Shown piece after piece: positions 1 to 6,963 of a DNA stretch of 11,511 nt. Positions within the stretch are counted from its first letter, which is position 1. Each line of letters starts with the position of its first letter. The stretch comes from JBARCX01 sp049794535 (lineage in GTDB: Bacteria > Pseudomonadota > Gammaproteobacteria > Xanthomonadales > Rhodanobacteraceae). Made by a program: the position numbers and the translations under genes. The stretch lies in NCBI GenBank assembly GCA_049794535.1, contig JBARCX010000103.1, positions 1 to 11,511 of the forward strand, read 5' to 3'. The notes below the pieces were generated by a model. It was not told where the DNA came from, made no database searches, and saw nothing but the letters and a program-made list of their open reading frames with translations.

Positions 1-65
1 AAGCCTGCCAGCAGGCCGGTCCAGGTGTGCACTGTCTGGAAGGTTCGGATCGTTGCGGGTTTCAT
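1..65 (-). CDS. PepSY-associated membrane protein, N-terminal fragment
   Basis: Reading leftward from an ATG at 63-65, the window holds the first 21 codons and two bases of a gene that runs off the left edge. The peptide begins MKPATIRTFQTVHTWTGLLA. A short cytoplasmic start followed by HTWTGLLAG is the usual opening of PepSY-domain membrane proteins, where it leads into the first transmembrane helix. Those proteins are linked to siderophore or iron handling and often follow small DUF3325 and DUF3649 genes, as here. The start lies 12 nt after the stop of the preceding gene, so co-transcription is likely. Only the first residues are visible, so the call rests on that motif and on gene order. 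Confidence 0.7.
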   Translation of the reverse strand, partial: MKPATIRTFQTVHTWTGLLAG

Positions 66-77
66 CGTGCGCTCACT

Positions 78-338
78 TCAAATACCCATCGCATGACGGG
101 TTAGCCAGAGCGCAAAGAAGGCAACAGCATTCGCGGCACCTAGCGTGAGCCATGCGCGGGTGCCGTTACGGAAGGCGTAAGCGCCGATCATGAAAGCGAT
201 CCAGAGCGGGAAAAACAGGATCAGCGCGGGAATGACATAGGCCGCGCCCTCTTCGGGCAGGGCCCGCATCAACAGGCTCAGCAAGGCCGCGGCCAGCGGA
301 AACCCAAGCAGGGTGCCAGCGAGACAGCGGGCAATCAT
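78..338 (-). CDS. DUF3649-like small membrane protein
   Basis: An 86-residue, very hydrophobic protein with about three membrane segments (near residues 5-25, 33-54 and 61-80). The opening RCLAGTLLGFPLAAALLSLL and the later RNGTRAWLTLG resemble the DUF3649 family of small inner-membrane proteins found in iron-uptake clusters. The molecular role of that family is not known to me. The ATG at 336-338 overlaps the stop of the upstream gene in an ATGA arrangement, which points to translational coupling. The PepSY gene follows after 12 nt. The family assignment is by pattern and neighbourhood; that it is a small membrane protein is secure. Confidence 0.65.
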   Translation of the reverse strand: MIARCLAGTLLGFPLAAALLSLLMRALPEEGAAYVIPALILFFPLWIAFMIGAYAFRNGTRAWLTLGAANAVAFFALWLTRHAMGI

Positions 339-610
339 CGCGAGCCTGCGCGTGCGACTTCAGCTGTGCCGCACCACCAGGCGACATATGGAAGTGCTAC
401 CCAGGTCAGCATCCATGTGGTCAACGTGGCTGCGATGCCTGCGCCGAGACCTGCTGCTACCAGCCAGGCTGCTATGCCGCCGATGATCACGGCCAGAGCC
501 GCGATGCGCGTGCTGACGTGCAAAGGTGCGCGCAGCAGCTTTTGCTGGGCGCTAGTCAGATAGATGAGGGTGGCGCCGGCCATGCTGAGCAGCAGCGCGC
601 AAAGAGTCAT
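335..610 (-). CDS. DUF3325-like small membrane protein
   Basis: I start this 91-residue protein at the ATG at 608-610 (MTLCALLLSMAG). The frame stays open to a TTG at 694, but that would add a charged, proline-rich stretch before the first membrane helix. An AGGAA sits about 10 nt upstream of the chosen ATG (7 nt from a possible GTG at 611-613). Three membrane segments fall near residues 1-18, 36-54 and 57-79, with a short basic loop after the first. Size, topology and position at the head of a DUF3325-DUF3649-PepSY set suggest the DUF3325 family, associated with iron uptake but without a defined activity. It overlaps the next gene by 4 nt. Confidence 0.62.
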   Translation of the reverse strand: MTLCALLLSMAGATLIYLTSAQQKLLRAPLHVSTRIAALAVIIGGIAAWLVAAGLGAGIAATLTTWMLTWVALPYVAWWCGTAEVARAGSR

Positions 611-692
611 CACGAAGTAGTTCCTGGATAGCGTGCCATCGACTGCTGCTGCCGGTCCTGGCGGGTCAGATAGTCGAGCGGGCACCATCGGC

Positions 693-711
693 AATGCGAA
701 GCATTCTCATT
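693..711 (-). promoter_or_regulatory. candidate Fur box over the -10 region
   Basis: The minus strand reads AATGAGAATGCTTCGCATT. Against the common gammaproteobacterial Fur-box form AATGAGAATNATTCTCATT it matches 16 of 18 defined positions, and its own two arms match at 7 of 9 positions. It covers the -10 box at 703-708, the expected place for an iron-dependent repressor, and the downstream genes look like an iron-uptake accessory set. Fur binding itself is inferred. Confidence 0.55.
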
Positions 712-731
712 TAATGAAATGTTTATGTCAA
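703..731 (-). promoter_or_regulatory. sigma70-type promoter of the DUF3325/DUF3649/PepSY operon
   Basis: On the minus strand a perfect -35 box TTGACA (726-731) is followed by exactly 17 bp and GAGAAT (703-708), which matches 4 of 6 positions of TATAAT. It points at the gene starting at 610 and would give a leader of roughly 85 nt. Box quality and spacing make this the best promoter in the window. Confidence 0.65.
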
Positions 732-988
732 GAATTTGCGACGGGATGAGGCGTGTGTTGCGGCGTAGATAGCCGTCCGTATGCGATGGCGGATGCGAGT
801 TTGATGTCGTGCTGGCTTATGACATCGTGTGATGCACGCCAACTCCAGGATGGCGACGCCAGCCTGCATCACGCACAATGAAGGCCTGTCGCCGTCCGGC
901 GACTAGCACTGAAACAGCGAGTCATGTCGCGGGAAGGCAGGAGCGCCCGTGGTCATGCGCGCTGGCATATCGACAGGATTTGCGTGAC
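732..988. other. trpG upstream region: small hairpins, no attenuator seen
   Basis: This non-coding stretch separates the divergent iron-linked operon and trpG. It holds a nested inverted repeat with outer arms TGATGCA (830-836) and TGCATCA (865-871) and inner arms CGCCA (837-841) and TGGCG (851-855). A 6-bp hairpin, GTCGCC-gtcc-GGCGAC, lies at 888-903, and an interrupted GATGTC/GACATC repeat spans 803-826. None is followed by a T run. I find no leader peptide with adjacent Trp codons, so classical attenuation is not supported. The only weak promoter candidate is TTGCGG (758-763), 16 bp, TATGCG (780-785). Confidence 0.4.
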
Positions 989-1588
989 ATGTTGCTGATG
1001 ATCGACAACTACGACAGCTTCACCTTCAATCTCGTGCAGTACTTGGGCGAACTTGGACAAGAGGTGAAGGTGGTGCGTAACGATGCGCTGGACGTGGCAG
1101 GCATCCGGGCACTCAAGCCCTCGCACATCATGATTTCGCCAGGGCCGGGTACGCCGGACGATTCGGGTGTGTCGCTGGACGTGCTACGCGACCTCGCCAG
1201 CGAGATCCCGGTGTTCGGCGTGTGCCTCGGTCATCAGGCGATTGGCCAGGTGTTCGGCGGCAAGGTGATCCGCGCCAAGCAGATCATGCATGGCAAGACC
1301 TCGCCGGTACGCCATCGCGGACAGGGTGTGTTTGCCGGGCTGCCGGATCCGTTCGAGGCGACGCGTTACCACTCGCTGGTGGTGGAGCAGTTGTCGCTGC
1401 CGGATTGCTTGGAAGTCACGGCATGGACCGAAAACCCGGACGGCTCGATCGACGAGATCATGGGCCTGCGCCACAAGACGCTGCCGGTGGAAGGCGTGCA
1501 GTTCCATCCCGAGTCGATACTGACCCAGTACGGCCATGACCTGCTGCGTAACTTCCTTGGCCTGCCGCTGCAGAAACGCGCGGCATGA
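989..1588 (+). CDS. trpG: anthranilate synthase glutamine amidotransferase component
   Basis: A 199-residue class I glutamine amidotransferase that supplies ammonia to the TrpE subunit for making anthranilate from chorismate. It opens with MLLMIDNYDSFTFNLVQYLG, typical of TrpG and PabA. The oxyanion-region motif PGPGTPDDSG is at 51-60, the nucleophile is Cys79 in GVCLGHQAIG, and the other triad members are His173 and Glu175 in HPES. I start at the ATG at 989 because the homologous sequence begins there and AGGA lies 10 nt upstream; the frame is open to 878, but that extension looks non-coding. TrpG can also serve folate synthesis as PabA. No trpE is in the window. The stop overlaps the trpD start as ATGA. 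Confidence 0.95.
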   Translation: MLLMIDNYDSFTFNLVQYLGELGQEVKVVRNDALDVAGIRALKPSHIMISPGPGTPDDSGVSLDVLRDLASEIPVFGVCLGHQAIGQVFGGKVIRAKQIMHGKTSPVRHRGQGVFAGLPDPFEATRYHSLVVEQLSLPDCLEVTAWTENPDGSIDEIMGLRHKTLPVEGVQFHPESILTQYGHDLLRNFLGLPLQKRAA

Positions 1589-2643
1589 ATGGCATGAGTG
1601 GGCGCAGCATCACCATTACGCCGCAGGAAGCGCTGCAGCGCACGATCGAACATCGCGAAATCTTCCATGATGAAATGATCGCGCTGATGCGGCAGATCAT
1701 GAGTGGCGAGGTCAGTCCGCTGATGACCGCGGCAATCATCACCGGCTTGCGCGTGAAGAAAGAAACCGTGGGCGAGATCACCGGCGCCGCACGCGTGATG
1801 CGCGAGCTGTCGGCAAAAGTGCCGGTGGCTGGCAACAACGAGCACTTGCTGGATATCGTCGGCACCGGCGGTGATGGCGCGTCCAGCTTCAATATCTCCA
1901 CCGCGTCGATGTTCGTGGCCGCGGCAGCCGGTGCGCGCGTCGCCAAGCATGGCGGACGCAGCGTGTCGTCCAAGTCGGGTAGTGCCGATGTGCTCGAGGC
2001 GCTTGGCGCATCGATTGACCTTGCGGCAGCGCAGGTGGCGCAGTGCATGGCTGAAACGGGTATCGGCTTCATGTTCGCGCCGAACCATCATCCGGCAATG
2101 AAGGTGGTGGCGCCGGTGCGTAAAGAGATGGGCGTACGCACGTTGTTCAATATTCTTGGTCCGCTGACCAATCCGGCCGGTGCACCCAACATCCTGATGG
2201 GTGTATTCCATCCCGATCTCGTTGGCATCCAGGTGCGCGTGTTGCAGCAGCTGGGTGCGCAGCGGGCCTTGGTGGTGTGGGGGCGCGACGGTATGGACGA
2301 GATATCGCTGGGCGCTGCGACCTTGGTGGGTGAGTTGCGCGATGGCGTGGTGCATGAATACGAAGTAGAGCCGGAAGATTTCGGGCTTGCGATGGCATCC
2401 AGTCGCAATCTACGCGTGGAGAATGCCGAAGAATCAAAGGCGATGTTGCTCGGCGCGTTGAGCGGCGAGCGCGGCGTACCGCATGACATCGTTTGCCTCA
2501 ATGCGGGCGCGGCGCTATACACGGCGAATGTGGCCGATTCGATCGGTGCAGGTATCGAACTTGCACGCGCCACGATCGCTAGCGGTGCCGCTCGTGCGAA
2601 AATAGACGCCTTCGTGGCAGTCACTCGGCGGCTTGCTGCATAA
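1585..2643 (+). CDS. trpD: anthranilate phosphoribosyltransferase
   Basis: A 352-residue cytoplasmic enzyme that joins anthranilate to PRPP, giving phosphoribosyl-anthranilate. The N-terminal helical domain (about residues 10-85) precedes the PRPP-binding glycine loop GTGGDG (93-98). Next come KHGGRSVSSKSGSADVLEAL from residue 121 and RTLFNILGPLTNP (185-197), all hallmarks of the family. GMDEIS, carrying the acidic metal-binding residues, follows later. Length is normal for a stand-alone TrpD not fused to TrpG. The ATG at 1585 lies inside the trpG stop (ATGA), indicating coupled translation. A second ATG three codons downstream is possible, but the coupled start is preferred. Confidence 0.95.
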   Translation: MNGMSGRSITITPQEALQRTIEHREIFHDEMIALMRQIMSGEVSPLMTAAIITGLRVKKETVGEITGAARVMRELSAKVPVAGNNEHLLDIVGTGGDGASSFNISTASMFVAAAAGARVAKHGGRSVSSKSGSADVLEALGASIDLAAAQVAQCMAETGIGFMFAPNHHPAMKVVAPVRKEMGVRTLFNILGPLTNPAGAPNILMGVFHPDLVGIQVRVLQQLGAQRALVVWGRDGMDEISLGAATLVGELRDGVVHEYEVEPEDFGLAMASSRNLRVENAEESKAMLLGALSGERGVPHDIVCLNAGAALYTANVADSIGAGIELARATIASGAARAKIDAFVAVTRRLAA

Positions 2644-2676
2644 CTGTCACCACGCTACTTCGTTGAACAACATCTT

Positions 2677-3474
2677 ATGACCGACATCCTGCAACGCATC
2701 CTCGCCCGCAAGGTAGAAGAAATTGCCGAGCGCAACGCGCAGCTTCCGCTGGCCGAATTGATTGCCCGCATTGAGGGCCTGCCCGACACACGCGGTTTTG
2801 CTGCAGCGATTGAGGCAAAGCTCGACGCGGGTCTGCCGGCAGTCATCGCCGAGGTGAAAAAGGCCAGCCCGAGCAAGGGCGTGATTCGTGCGGATTTTCG
2901 CCCGGCCGAGATCGCCAACAGCTACGAAGACGGTGGCGCGGCCTGCCTGTCGGTGCTTACGGATAAGGATTTTTTCGAGGGCAGTGAGGATTACCTGCGT
3001 CAGGCGCGTTCGGCCTGCACGCTGCCGCTGCTACGCAAAGACTTCATCATCGATCCGTACCAGGTGTATGAGTCGCGCGTGATCGGTGCGGACTGCATTC
3101 TGCTGATCGTTGCCGCACTGGACGATGCCGCACTGCTCGAGCTGTCGCTGCTAGCAGCGGAGCTTGATCTGGACGTGCTGTGTGAAGTGCACGACGCAGA
3201 AGAGTTGGAGCGTGCGCTGGCATTGCCGGTGCCGTTGATCGGCGTGAACAACCGTAACCTGCGCACGTTTGAAACCTCGCTCGATACCACTCTTGCGCTG
3301 AAAGCGAAGATGGGCGATGACGATCGCGTGCTGGTCACCGAGTCGGGCATCCACACGCCGGATGACGTGGCTCGAATGCGCGCAGCGGGTATCCATACGT
3401 TCCTGGTGGGTGAGGCATTCATGCGTGCCGACGATCCGGGCCGTGAGTTGCAGCGGCTGTTCGCGACGAACTGA
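2677..3474 (+). CDS. trpC: indole-3-glycerol phosphate synthase
   Basis: A 265-residue TIM-barrel enzyme that closes the indole ring from carboxyphenylamino-deoxyribulose phosphate. Conserved strands and residues appear in order: AEVKKASPSKG (58-68, with Glu59 and Lys61), LLRKDF (Lys121), CEVHD (Glu170), GVNNRNL (Asn191), TESGI (Glu222 and Ser223) and VGEAFM (244-249) at the phosphate site. It is the single-function form, with no C-terminal TrpF domain like that of enteric bacteria. It begins 33 nt after trpD and continues the operon. No clear Shine-Dalgarno sequence is visible before the ATG. Confidence 0.95.
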   Translation: MTDILQRILARKVEEIAERNAQLPLAELIARIEGLPDTRGFAAAIEAKLDAGLPAVIAEVKKASPSKGVIRADFRPAEIANSYEDGGAACLSVLTDKDFFEGSEDYLRQARSACTLPLLRKDFIIDPYQVYESRVIGADCILLIVAALDDAALLELSLLAAELDLDVLCEVHDAEELERALALPVPLIGVNNRNLRTFETSLDTTLALKAKMGDDDRVLVTESGIHTPDDVARMRAAGIHTFLVGEAFMRADDPGRELQRLFATN

Positions 3475-3479
3475 TCGCC

Positions 3480-4181
3480 ATGCAATCAGGGGATATGGAA
3501 ACGACATCCGACACCGTCGGCACGGAAGCGAGCACGTCGAACATCGTCCTGTTCGATTTCGACGGCGTACTGATTCATGGTGATGCTTTCTATCTGTTCG
3601 TGCGGGATCGCTACGCCCATTCATGGTTGTGCAAGATACTGGTCGTACTGACTTTGCCCTGGTGCCTGTTGGTGCTGCCGTTTTCACGGAAGTGGGCGAA
3701 ACGGACATGGGTGCACGTTGCTGTGTTTGGGCTCAACGAGCGACGTTACCGCGCGATGGCCGAGGCGTTTGCCGATCAGCTGGTGCGTCGGCCGCGCCTG
3801 TTTTGTCGCGACGGGCTGCTAGCGTTGCGCAGGCATCAAGCCGCTGGCGATCGAGTGATCGTGGTGACCGGTTGCGAACACACCTTGGTAAGTCGTTTGC
3901 TTATGCAGCTGGGCTTGTCGGACCTGGAAGTTGTTGCTTCGCGCCACAAATCTACCTGGCTGGGTATGCGCATCAGTGTGCGCAACGTAGGACGGCGCAA
4001 GGTGCAAAGCCTTGCCGAGATGGGCGTTAAGGCCTGGCGGCTGGCCTATAGCGATTCCTCCCAGGATCTGCCGATGCTCAAGGTCGCTGCGGAGCCGGTG
4101 CTGGTTAATGCCACCCCGAAGTTGTGCAAGCGGGTGGAGCGGGCGCTTGGTCGTAGCACCACGCGTGTCGAGTGGTATTGA
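3480..4181 (+). CDS. HAD-superfamily phosphatase, PgpC-like, membrane-anchored
   Basis: A 233-residue HAD hydrolase. Motif I is FDFDGV (nucleophile Asp26, acid Asp28), motif II is VVTG (128-131), the motif III lysine is in GRRKVQ (about 174), and motif IV is YSDSSQDLPML (190-200). Between motifs I and II a hydrophobic stretch (about 53-68, ILVVLTLPWCLLVLPF) can anchor it in the membrane. Motif IV and that insertion resemble E. coli PgpC (YfhB), which dephosphorylates phosphatidylglycerophosphate. The substrate here is inferred, and other HAD-IB phosphatases remain possible. It starts 5 nt after trpC, so it is probably co-transcribed. The ATG at 3480 lacks a clear ribosome site; the ATG at 3495 lies only 2 nt after AGGGG. 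Confidence 0.75.
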   Translation: MQSGDMETTSDTVGTEASTSNIVLFDFDGVLIHGDAFYLFVRDRYAHSWLCKILVVLTLPWCLLVLPFSRKWAKRTWVHVAVFGLNERRYRAMAEAFADQLVRRPRLFCRDGLLALRRHQAAGDRVIVVTGCEHTLVSRLLMQLGLSDLEVVASRHKSTWLGMRISVRNVGRRKVQSLAEMGVKAWRLAYSDSSQDLPMLKVAAEPVLVNATPKLCKRVERALGRSTTRVEWY

Positions 4182-4248
4182 TCGCTGTGATCTGAGCCAG
4201 GGCCTGTTTGTGTGAGCGCCGGGCTATAACCTTTTGATCGTGCAAAGC

Positions 4249-4263
4249 GTGGGTAAAACCCAC
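4249..4263 (+). terminator. short hairpin after the trp operon, weak terminator candidate
   Basis: GTGGGT-aaa-ACCCAC forms a perfect 6-bp stem with a 3-nt loop, 67 nt after the phosphatase stop. It is followed by TTGAAAATC rather than a T run. As an intrinsic terminator it would be weak, and its stem ends right at the proposed -35 of the next gene. Confidence 0.25.
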
Positions 4264-4302
4264 TTGAAAATCTCCTCTGGCAAATATACGTTAGTACTTA
4301 CG
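4264..4302 (+). promoter_or_regulatory. candidate promoter and self-operator of the MarR-GNAT gene
   Basis: A TTGAAA at 4264-4269 is followed after 15 bp by TATACG (4285-4290), or after 17 bp by the poorer TACGTT. Overlapping this is the 14-bp imperfect palindrome CGTTAGTACTTACG (4289-4302), 6 of 7 arm positions matching, 20 bp before the ATG. MarR proteins usually bind short palindromes over their own promoter, so this is the natural autoregulation site. GGAG at 4313-4316 is the ribosome site, 6 nt from the ATG. Confidence 0.4.
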
Positions 4303-4322
4303 CATCTTCGCCGGAGACTCCC

Positions 4323-5372
4323 ATGTACATCGCTTCACTCGGTGAATTGGCGCTAGGTAGCCGGCTCAAGGCGCTCAGTGATCAGTTCTATAGCGCCGCG
4401 GATGATGTCTACCAGGCGTGCGGCACGAGTATCGAATCACGCTGGTTCCCTGTACTACGTTATCTCTGGGAAGAGGGCCCCATGTCGGTGACTGAGGTGG
4501 CTGATGCGATTGGTCAGACACACTCGGCGGTGAGCCAGCTCACCGACAAGCTGGTGAAGGCGGGCATGGTGCGGCGTCGCCGCGATAACGCCGATGGCCG
4601 ACGCAGCGTTCTTACGCTGACGGACAAGGCGCGGGACGCGCTTTCGGAGCTGGGCCCGATATGGTGCGCCGTTCGCAATGGTGTGGGTGTCGTACTGGGT
4701 GAGCACGCAACGCAATTGTTGGAAGCCATTGCTGCATGTGAGCGTGCTTTGCAGGAGCGGCCTATCGCCGAGGCGATCCTGGCCGAGCATGCCACCTTGC
4801 GCGCCACGCCGCTGCAGATCGTGCCGTATGAGCCTGCCCTGCGCGACGACTTCTATCGCTTGAATGCCCAGTGGCTGGAGCGATATTTCCGTCTGGAGGA
4901 TGTAGACCGCGCGATGTTGAGTGATCCAGAACGCTATGTGCTGCAACCGGGTGGTGCGATCTATTTTGCCAAGCTGGGCGATACGGTCATTGGCACCTGT
5001 GCACTGTTGCAGGAATCGCCGGGTGTGTACGAGCTATCCAAGATGAGCGTGGACGAGACATTCCGCGGCTTAGGCGCCGGACGGCAATTGCTTGACGCGA
5101 TGATTGCCGAGTTTCATCGGCGCGGTGGCACGGAGTTGTTCCTGGAGTCCAATAGTCGCCTGAAGACGGCGTTGCGCATGTACGAGCAGGCGGGCTTCCA
5201 GATGCAGCCGGCCGTTCGCGCGGGTTCGCACTACGAGCGGGCAGATGTGTACATGATCTATCAGCGGCCGGATGCGGCTAAATCATTCAAGGGGAGGCTC
5301 CCGGTAGCCGTTGTGAAGAGCAGTCGCAAGGCGCGCACTAAAGCCAGTGCAGCACTAGCTGGCTCAGGCTGA
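4323..5372 (+). CDS. MarR-family regulator fused to a GNAT acetyltransferase
   Basis: A 349-residue two-domain protein. Residues 1 to about 145 are a MarR-type winged helix: the recognition region is SVTEVADAIGQTHSAVSQL (55-73) and the wing is RRRRDNADGRRSVLTLT (84-100). Residues about 163-315 form a GNAT domain with the acetyl-CoA loop RGLGAG (248-253), preceded by the strand VYELSKMSVDETF and followed by the late motif ALRMYEQAGF (283-292). The pair suggests a transcription factor carrying its own N-acetyltransferase; ligand and acceptor are unknown. A basic, alanine-rich tail (about 316-349) extends beyond the fold, and its last codons overlap the convergent permease gene by 35 bp. Start choice is supported by GGAG at 4313-4316. 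Confidence 0.85.
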   Translation: MYIASLGELALGSRLKALSDQFYSAADDVYQACGTSIESRWFPVLRYLWEEGPMSVTEVADAIGQTHSAVSQLTDKLVKAGMVRRRRDNADGRRSVLTLTDKARDALSELGPIWCAVRNGVGVVLGEHATQLLEAIAACERALQERPIAEAILAEHATLRATPLQIVPYEPALRDDFYRLNAQWLERYFRLEDVDRAMLSDPERYVLQPGGAIYFAKLGDTVIGTCALLQESPGVYELSKMSVDETFRGLGAGRQLLDAMIAEFHRRGGTELFLESNSRLKTALRMYEQAGFQMQPAVRAGSHYERADVYMIYQRPDAAKSFKGRLPVAVVKSSRKARTKASAALAGSG

Positions 5373-6081
5373 TCAGTGTGATTAGCGTGCCTACCGCGAT
5401 CATCATCACGCGCTCGGGCAAGTGCTTCACCAGCCACGCGGCAATGGGCGCTGCAATGACACCGCCGGTGAGTAGGCCCAGGACAATCGTCCAATGACCG
5501 ATGCCGATGTGAAAAATCAGCGTGGCCGATATGCACAACGTCACCACGAATTCGGCGGCGTTGACCGAGCCGATGGTGCTACGTACTGCGCCGCCGCGGG
5601 CGATCAAGGTGGTGGTGGCAATAGGTCCCCAGCCACCACCGCCAATAGCATCGAATAAGCCGGCAACGAAGCCGAGCAGGCCGGGGTGCCGTACTTGGTG
5701 TTGGGTGGTGCGCTTGCCAAACGCGCGCAGCAGCACCATCGCGCCGAGGATCAGTAGATAGGCGTTGACGAACGGGCGGATCGTGTCGCCCGGCACCTTG
5801 GCCAAAACGGTTGCGCCAAGAAAGCCGCCGATGGCGCCCGGAATCGCCAGTGCCCAGAACAGGCGCCAACGGACGTTGCCAAGCCAGGCATGCGAGGCGC
5901 CAGATGCAGCAGTGGTGACGACTTCAGCAGTGTGCACGGTGGCGCTGGCCACCGCCGGTGGCAGGCCAAGTGCCAACAGAATCGTGTTCGATACCAGGCC
6001 GTAGGCCATGCCCAGTGCGCCGTCGACCAGCTGTGCGAGCAAGCCAACGCCAACGAAGAGAAAGAATTGCCCGTAGTCCAC
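5338..6081 (-). CDS. TauE/SafE-family membrane permease
   Basis: A 247-residue polytopic inner-membrane protein of the TauE/SafE (DUF81) family, whose members move sulfite, sulfoacetate or other small organosulfur anions. The substrate here is unknown. The two-fold internal repeat is visible: QLVDGALGMAYG (17-28) pairs with GLFDAIGGGGWGP (141-153), and SATVHTAEVV (46-55) with GSVNAAEFVV (171-180). About eight hydrophobic segments fit the family. The start is a GTG at 6079-6081 with GGGG near it; the next ATG would cut into the first repeat motif. The gene converges on the MarR-GNAT gene and overlaps its end. No cysteine or sulfur-metabolism genes lie nearby to narrow the substrate. Confidence 0.85.
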   Translation of the reverse strand: MDYGQFFLFVGVGLLAQLVDGALGMAYGLVSNTILLALGLPPAVASATVHTAEVVTTAASGASHAWLGNVRWRLFWALAIPGAIGGFLGATVLAKVPGDTIRPFVNAYLLILGAMVLLRAFGKRTTQHQVRHPGLLGFVAGLFDAIGGGGWGPIATTTLIARGGAVRSTIGSVNAAEFVVTLCISATLIFHIGIGHWTIVLGLLTGGVIAAPIAAWLVKHLPERVMMIAVGTLITLISLSQLVLHWL

Positions 6082-6138
6082 GCGGAGCCCCGTATGTGTA
6101 GCGCTCTATGCTCGGTGAACGACAGTGTAGGAAATACC

Positions 6139-6173
6139 AGGTGCGCGCCGCAGGTCGCTTGCGGCGCGCACCT
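6139..6173 (-). terminator. 13-bp hairpin downstream of clp
   Basis: AGGTGCGCGCCGC (6139-6151) and GCGGCGCGCACCT (6161-6173) form a perfect stem with a 9-nt loop, 5 nt past the clp stop and before the TauE gene. The minus strand reads GGTATTTCC after it, so the T run is poor. The stem itself is very stable and is the likely end, or 3' stabiliser, of the clp transcript. Confidence 0.55.
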
Positions 6174-6178
6174 TGGGT

Positions 6179-6880
6179 TTAGCGGGTGCCGCGTACCACG
6201 ATAGTCTTGCCGGCAACGTCGATCATGCGCTGCTCTTCCAGCTGCTTCAGCACACGGCCGACCATTTCGCGCGAGCAGCCGACGATGCGGCTCACTTCCT
6301 GGCGCGAGATGCGGATCTGGGTGCCGTCCGGGTGGCTCATTGCATCCGGCTCCTGGCACAGGTCGAGCAGCGTGCGCGAGATGCGGTTGGTGACGTCCAT
6401 GAAGGCCATCCGGCTGACTTGGCGCGAGGTGCGCAGCAGACGGTTGGTGAGCTGGGCGCCAATGGCGAACAGGATCTTTGGGCACTCCTCACGCAGCGGG
6501 CCCTCCATCAGCTGGAACAGGCGTTCGTAGCTGATTTCGGCCATCTCGCAGGGGGTGCGCGTACGTACCACTGATTCGCGCTGGGACTGCGCCACGAACA
6601 GGCCCATCTCGCCGATGAACTGGCCGCGGCTGAGGTAGGCGAGGATCAGTTCGCGCCCCTGTTCGTCCTCAGTGCACACGGCCAGCGAGCCGTCGATGAT
6701 GTAGTGAAGCGTATTGGCCGGGTCGCCGGGGCGGATGATGGCCGTCTTTCCGGGGTAGCGGCGGCGGTGGCAAAGGCCGAGAAAGCGTTCCATCGAGGCG
6801 GGGTCAGGCGCGAAGCCGAGCGGAGCCTGGGAGCGTTCGAATGCCTGTTGCAGCTGATATTTAAGTTGCGGTTGCGCCAC
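6179..6880 (-). CDS. clp: CRP/FNR-family global regulator, Clp type
   Basis: A 233-residue CRP-like transcription factor. The cyclic-nucleotide fold spans about 30-140 (RPGDPANTLHYIIDGSLAV, GQFIGEMGLF, RTRTPCEMAEISYERL). The dimer helix covers about 135-165, and the winged HTH has recognition sequence SRQEVSRIVGCSREMVGRVL (192-211). That helix is nearly the CRP one, so a TGTGA-type site is expected. Where CRP has Arg-Ser at the cAMP phosphate pocket, this protein has Arg101-Glu102, as in Xanthomonas Clp. There the glutamate is associated with cyclic-di-GMP rather than cAMP response. Xanthomonas Clp is a virulence and extracellular-enzyme regulator released from DNA by c-di-GMP. The start is a GTG at 6878-6880; no better start precedes residue 30. 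Confidence 0.9.
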   Translation of the reverse strand: MAQPQLKYQLQQAFERSQAPLGFAPDPASMERFLGLCHRRRYPGKTAIIRPGDPANTLHYIIDGSLAVCTEDEQGRELILAYLSRGQFIGEMGLFVAQSQRESVVRTRTPCEMAEISYERLFQLMEGPLREECPKILFAIGAQLTNRLLRTSRQVSRMAFMDVTNRISRTLLDLCQEPDAMSHPDGTQIRISRQEVSRIVGCSREMVGRVLKQLEEQRMIDVAGKTIVVRGTR

Positions 6881-6963
6881 GAAGTTCTATCCCCAAGATT
6901 GATTGCCCCAAGTGCTGCAGCCACGGCAGCCGAAACGTATGCGGATCCCTACGCAACCGGCGC

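Noticed and set aside
878..988. Extended N terminus of trpG, or a trp leader peptide beginning at 878
   Set aside because: The added residues do not resemble TrpG, contain no adjacent Trp codons, and are crossed by hairpins; AGGA before the 989 ATG favours the short start.
1366..2355. Long open frame of 329 codons on the minus strand opposite trpG/trpD
   Set aside because: It lies entirely antisense to two well-identified genes, its translation is rich in His, Arg and Cys without family resemblance, and such frames are common opposite G+C-rich coding sequence.
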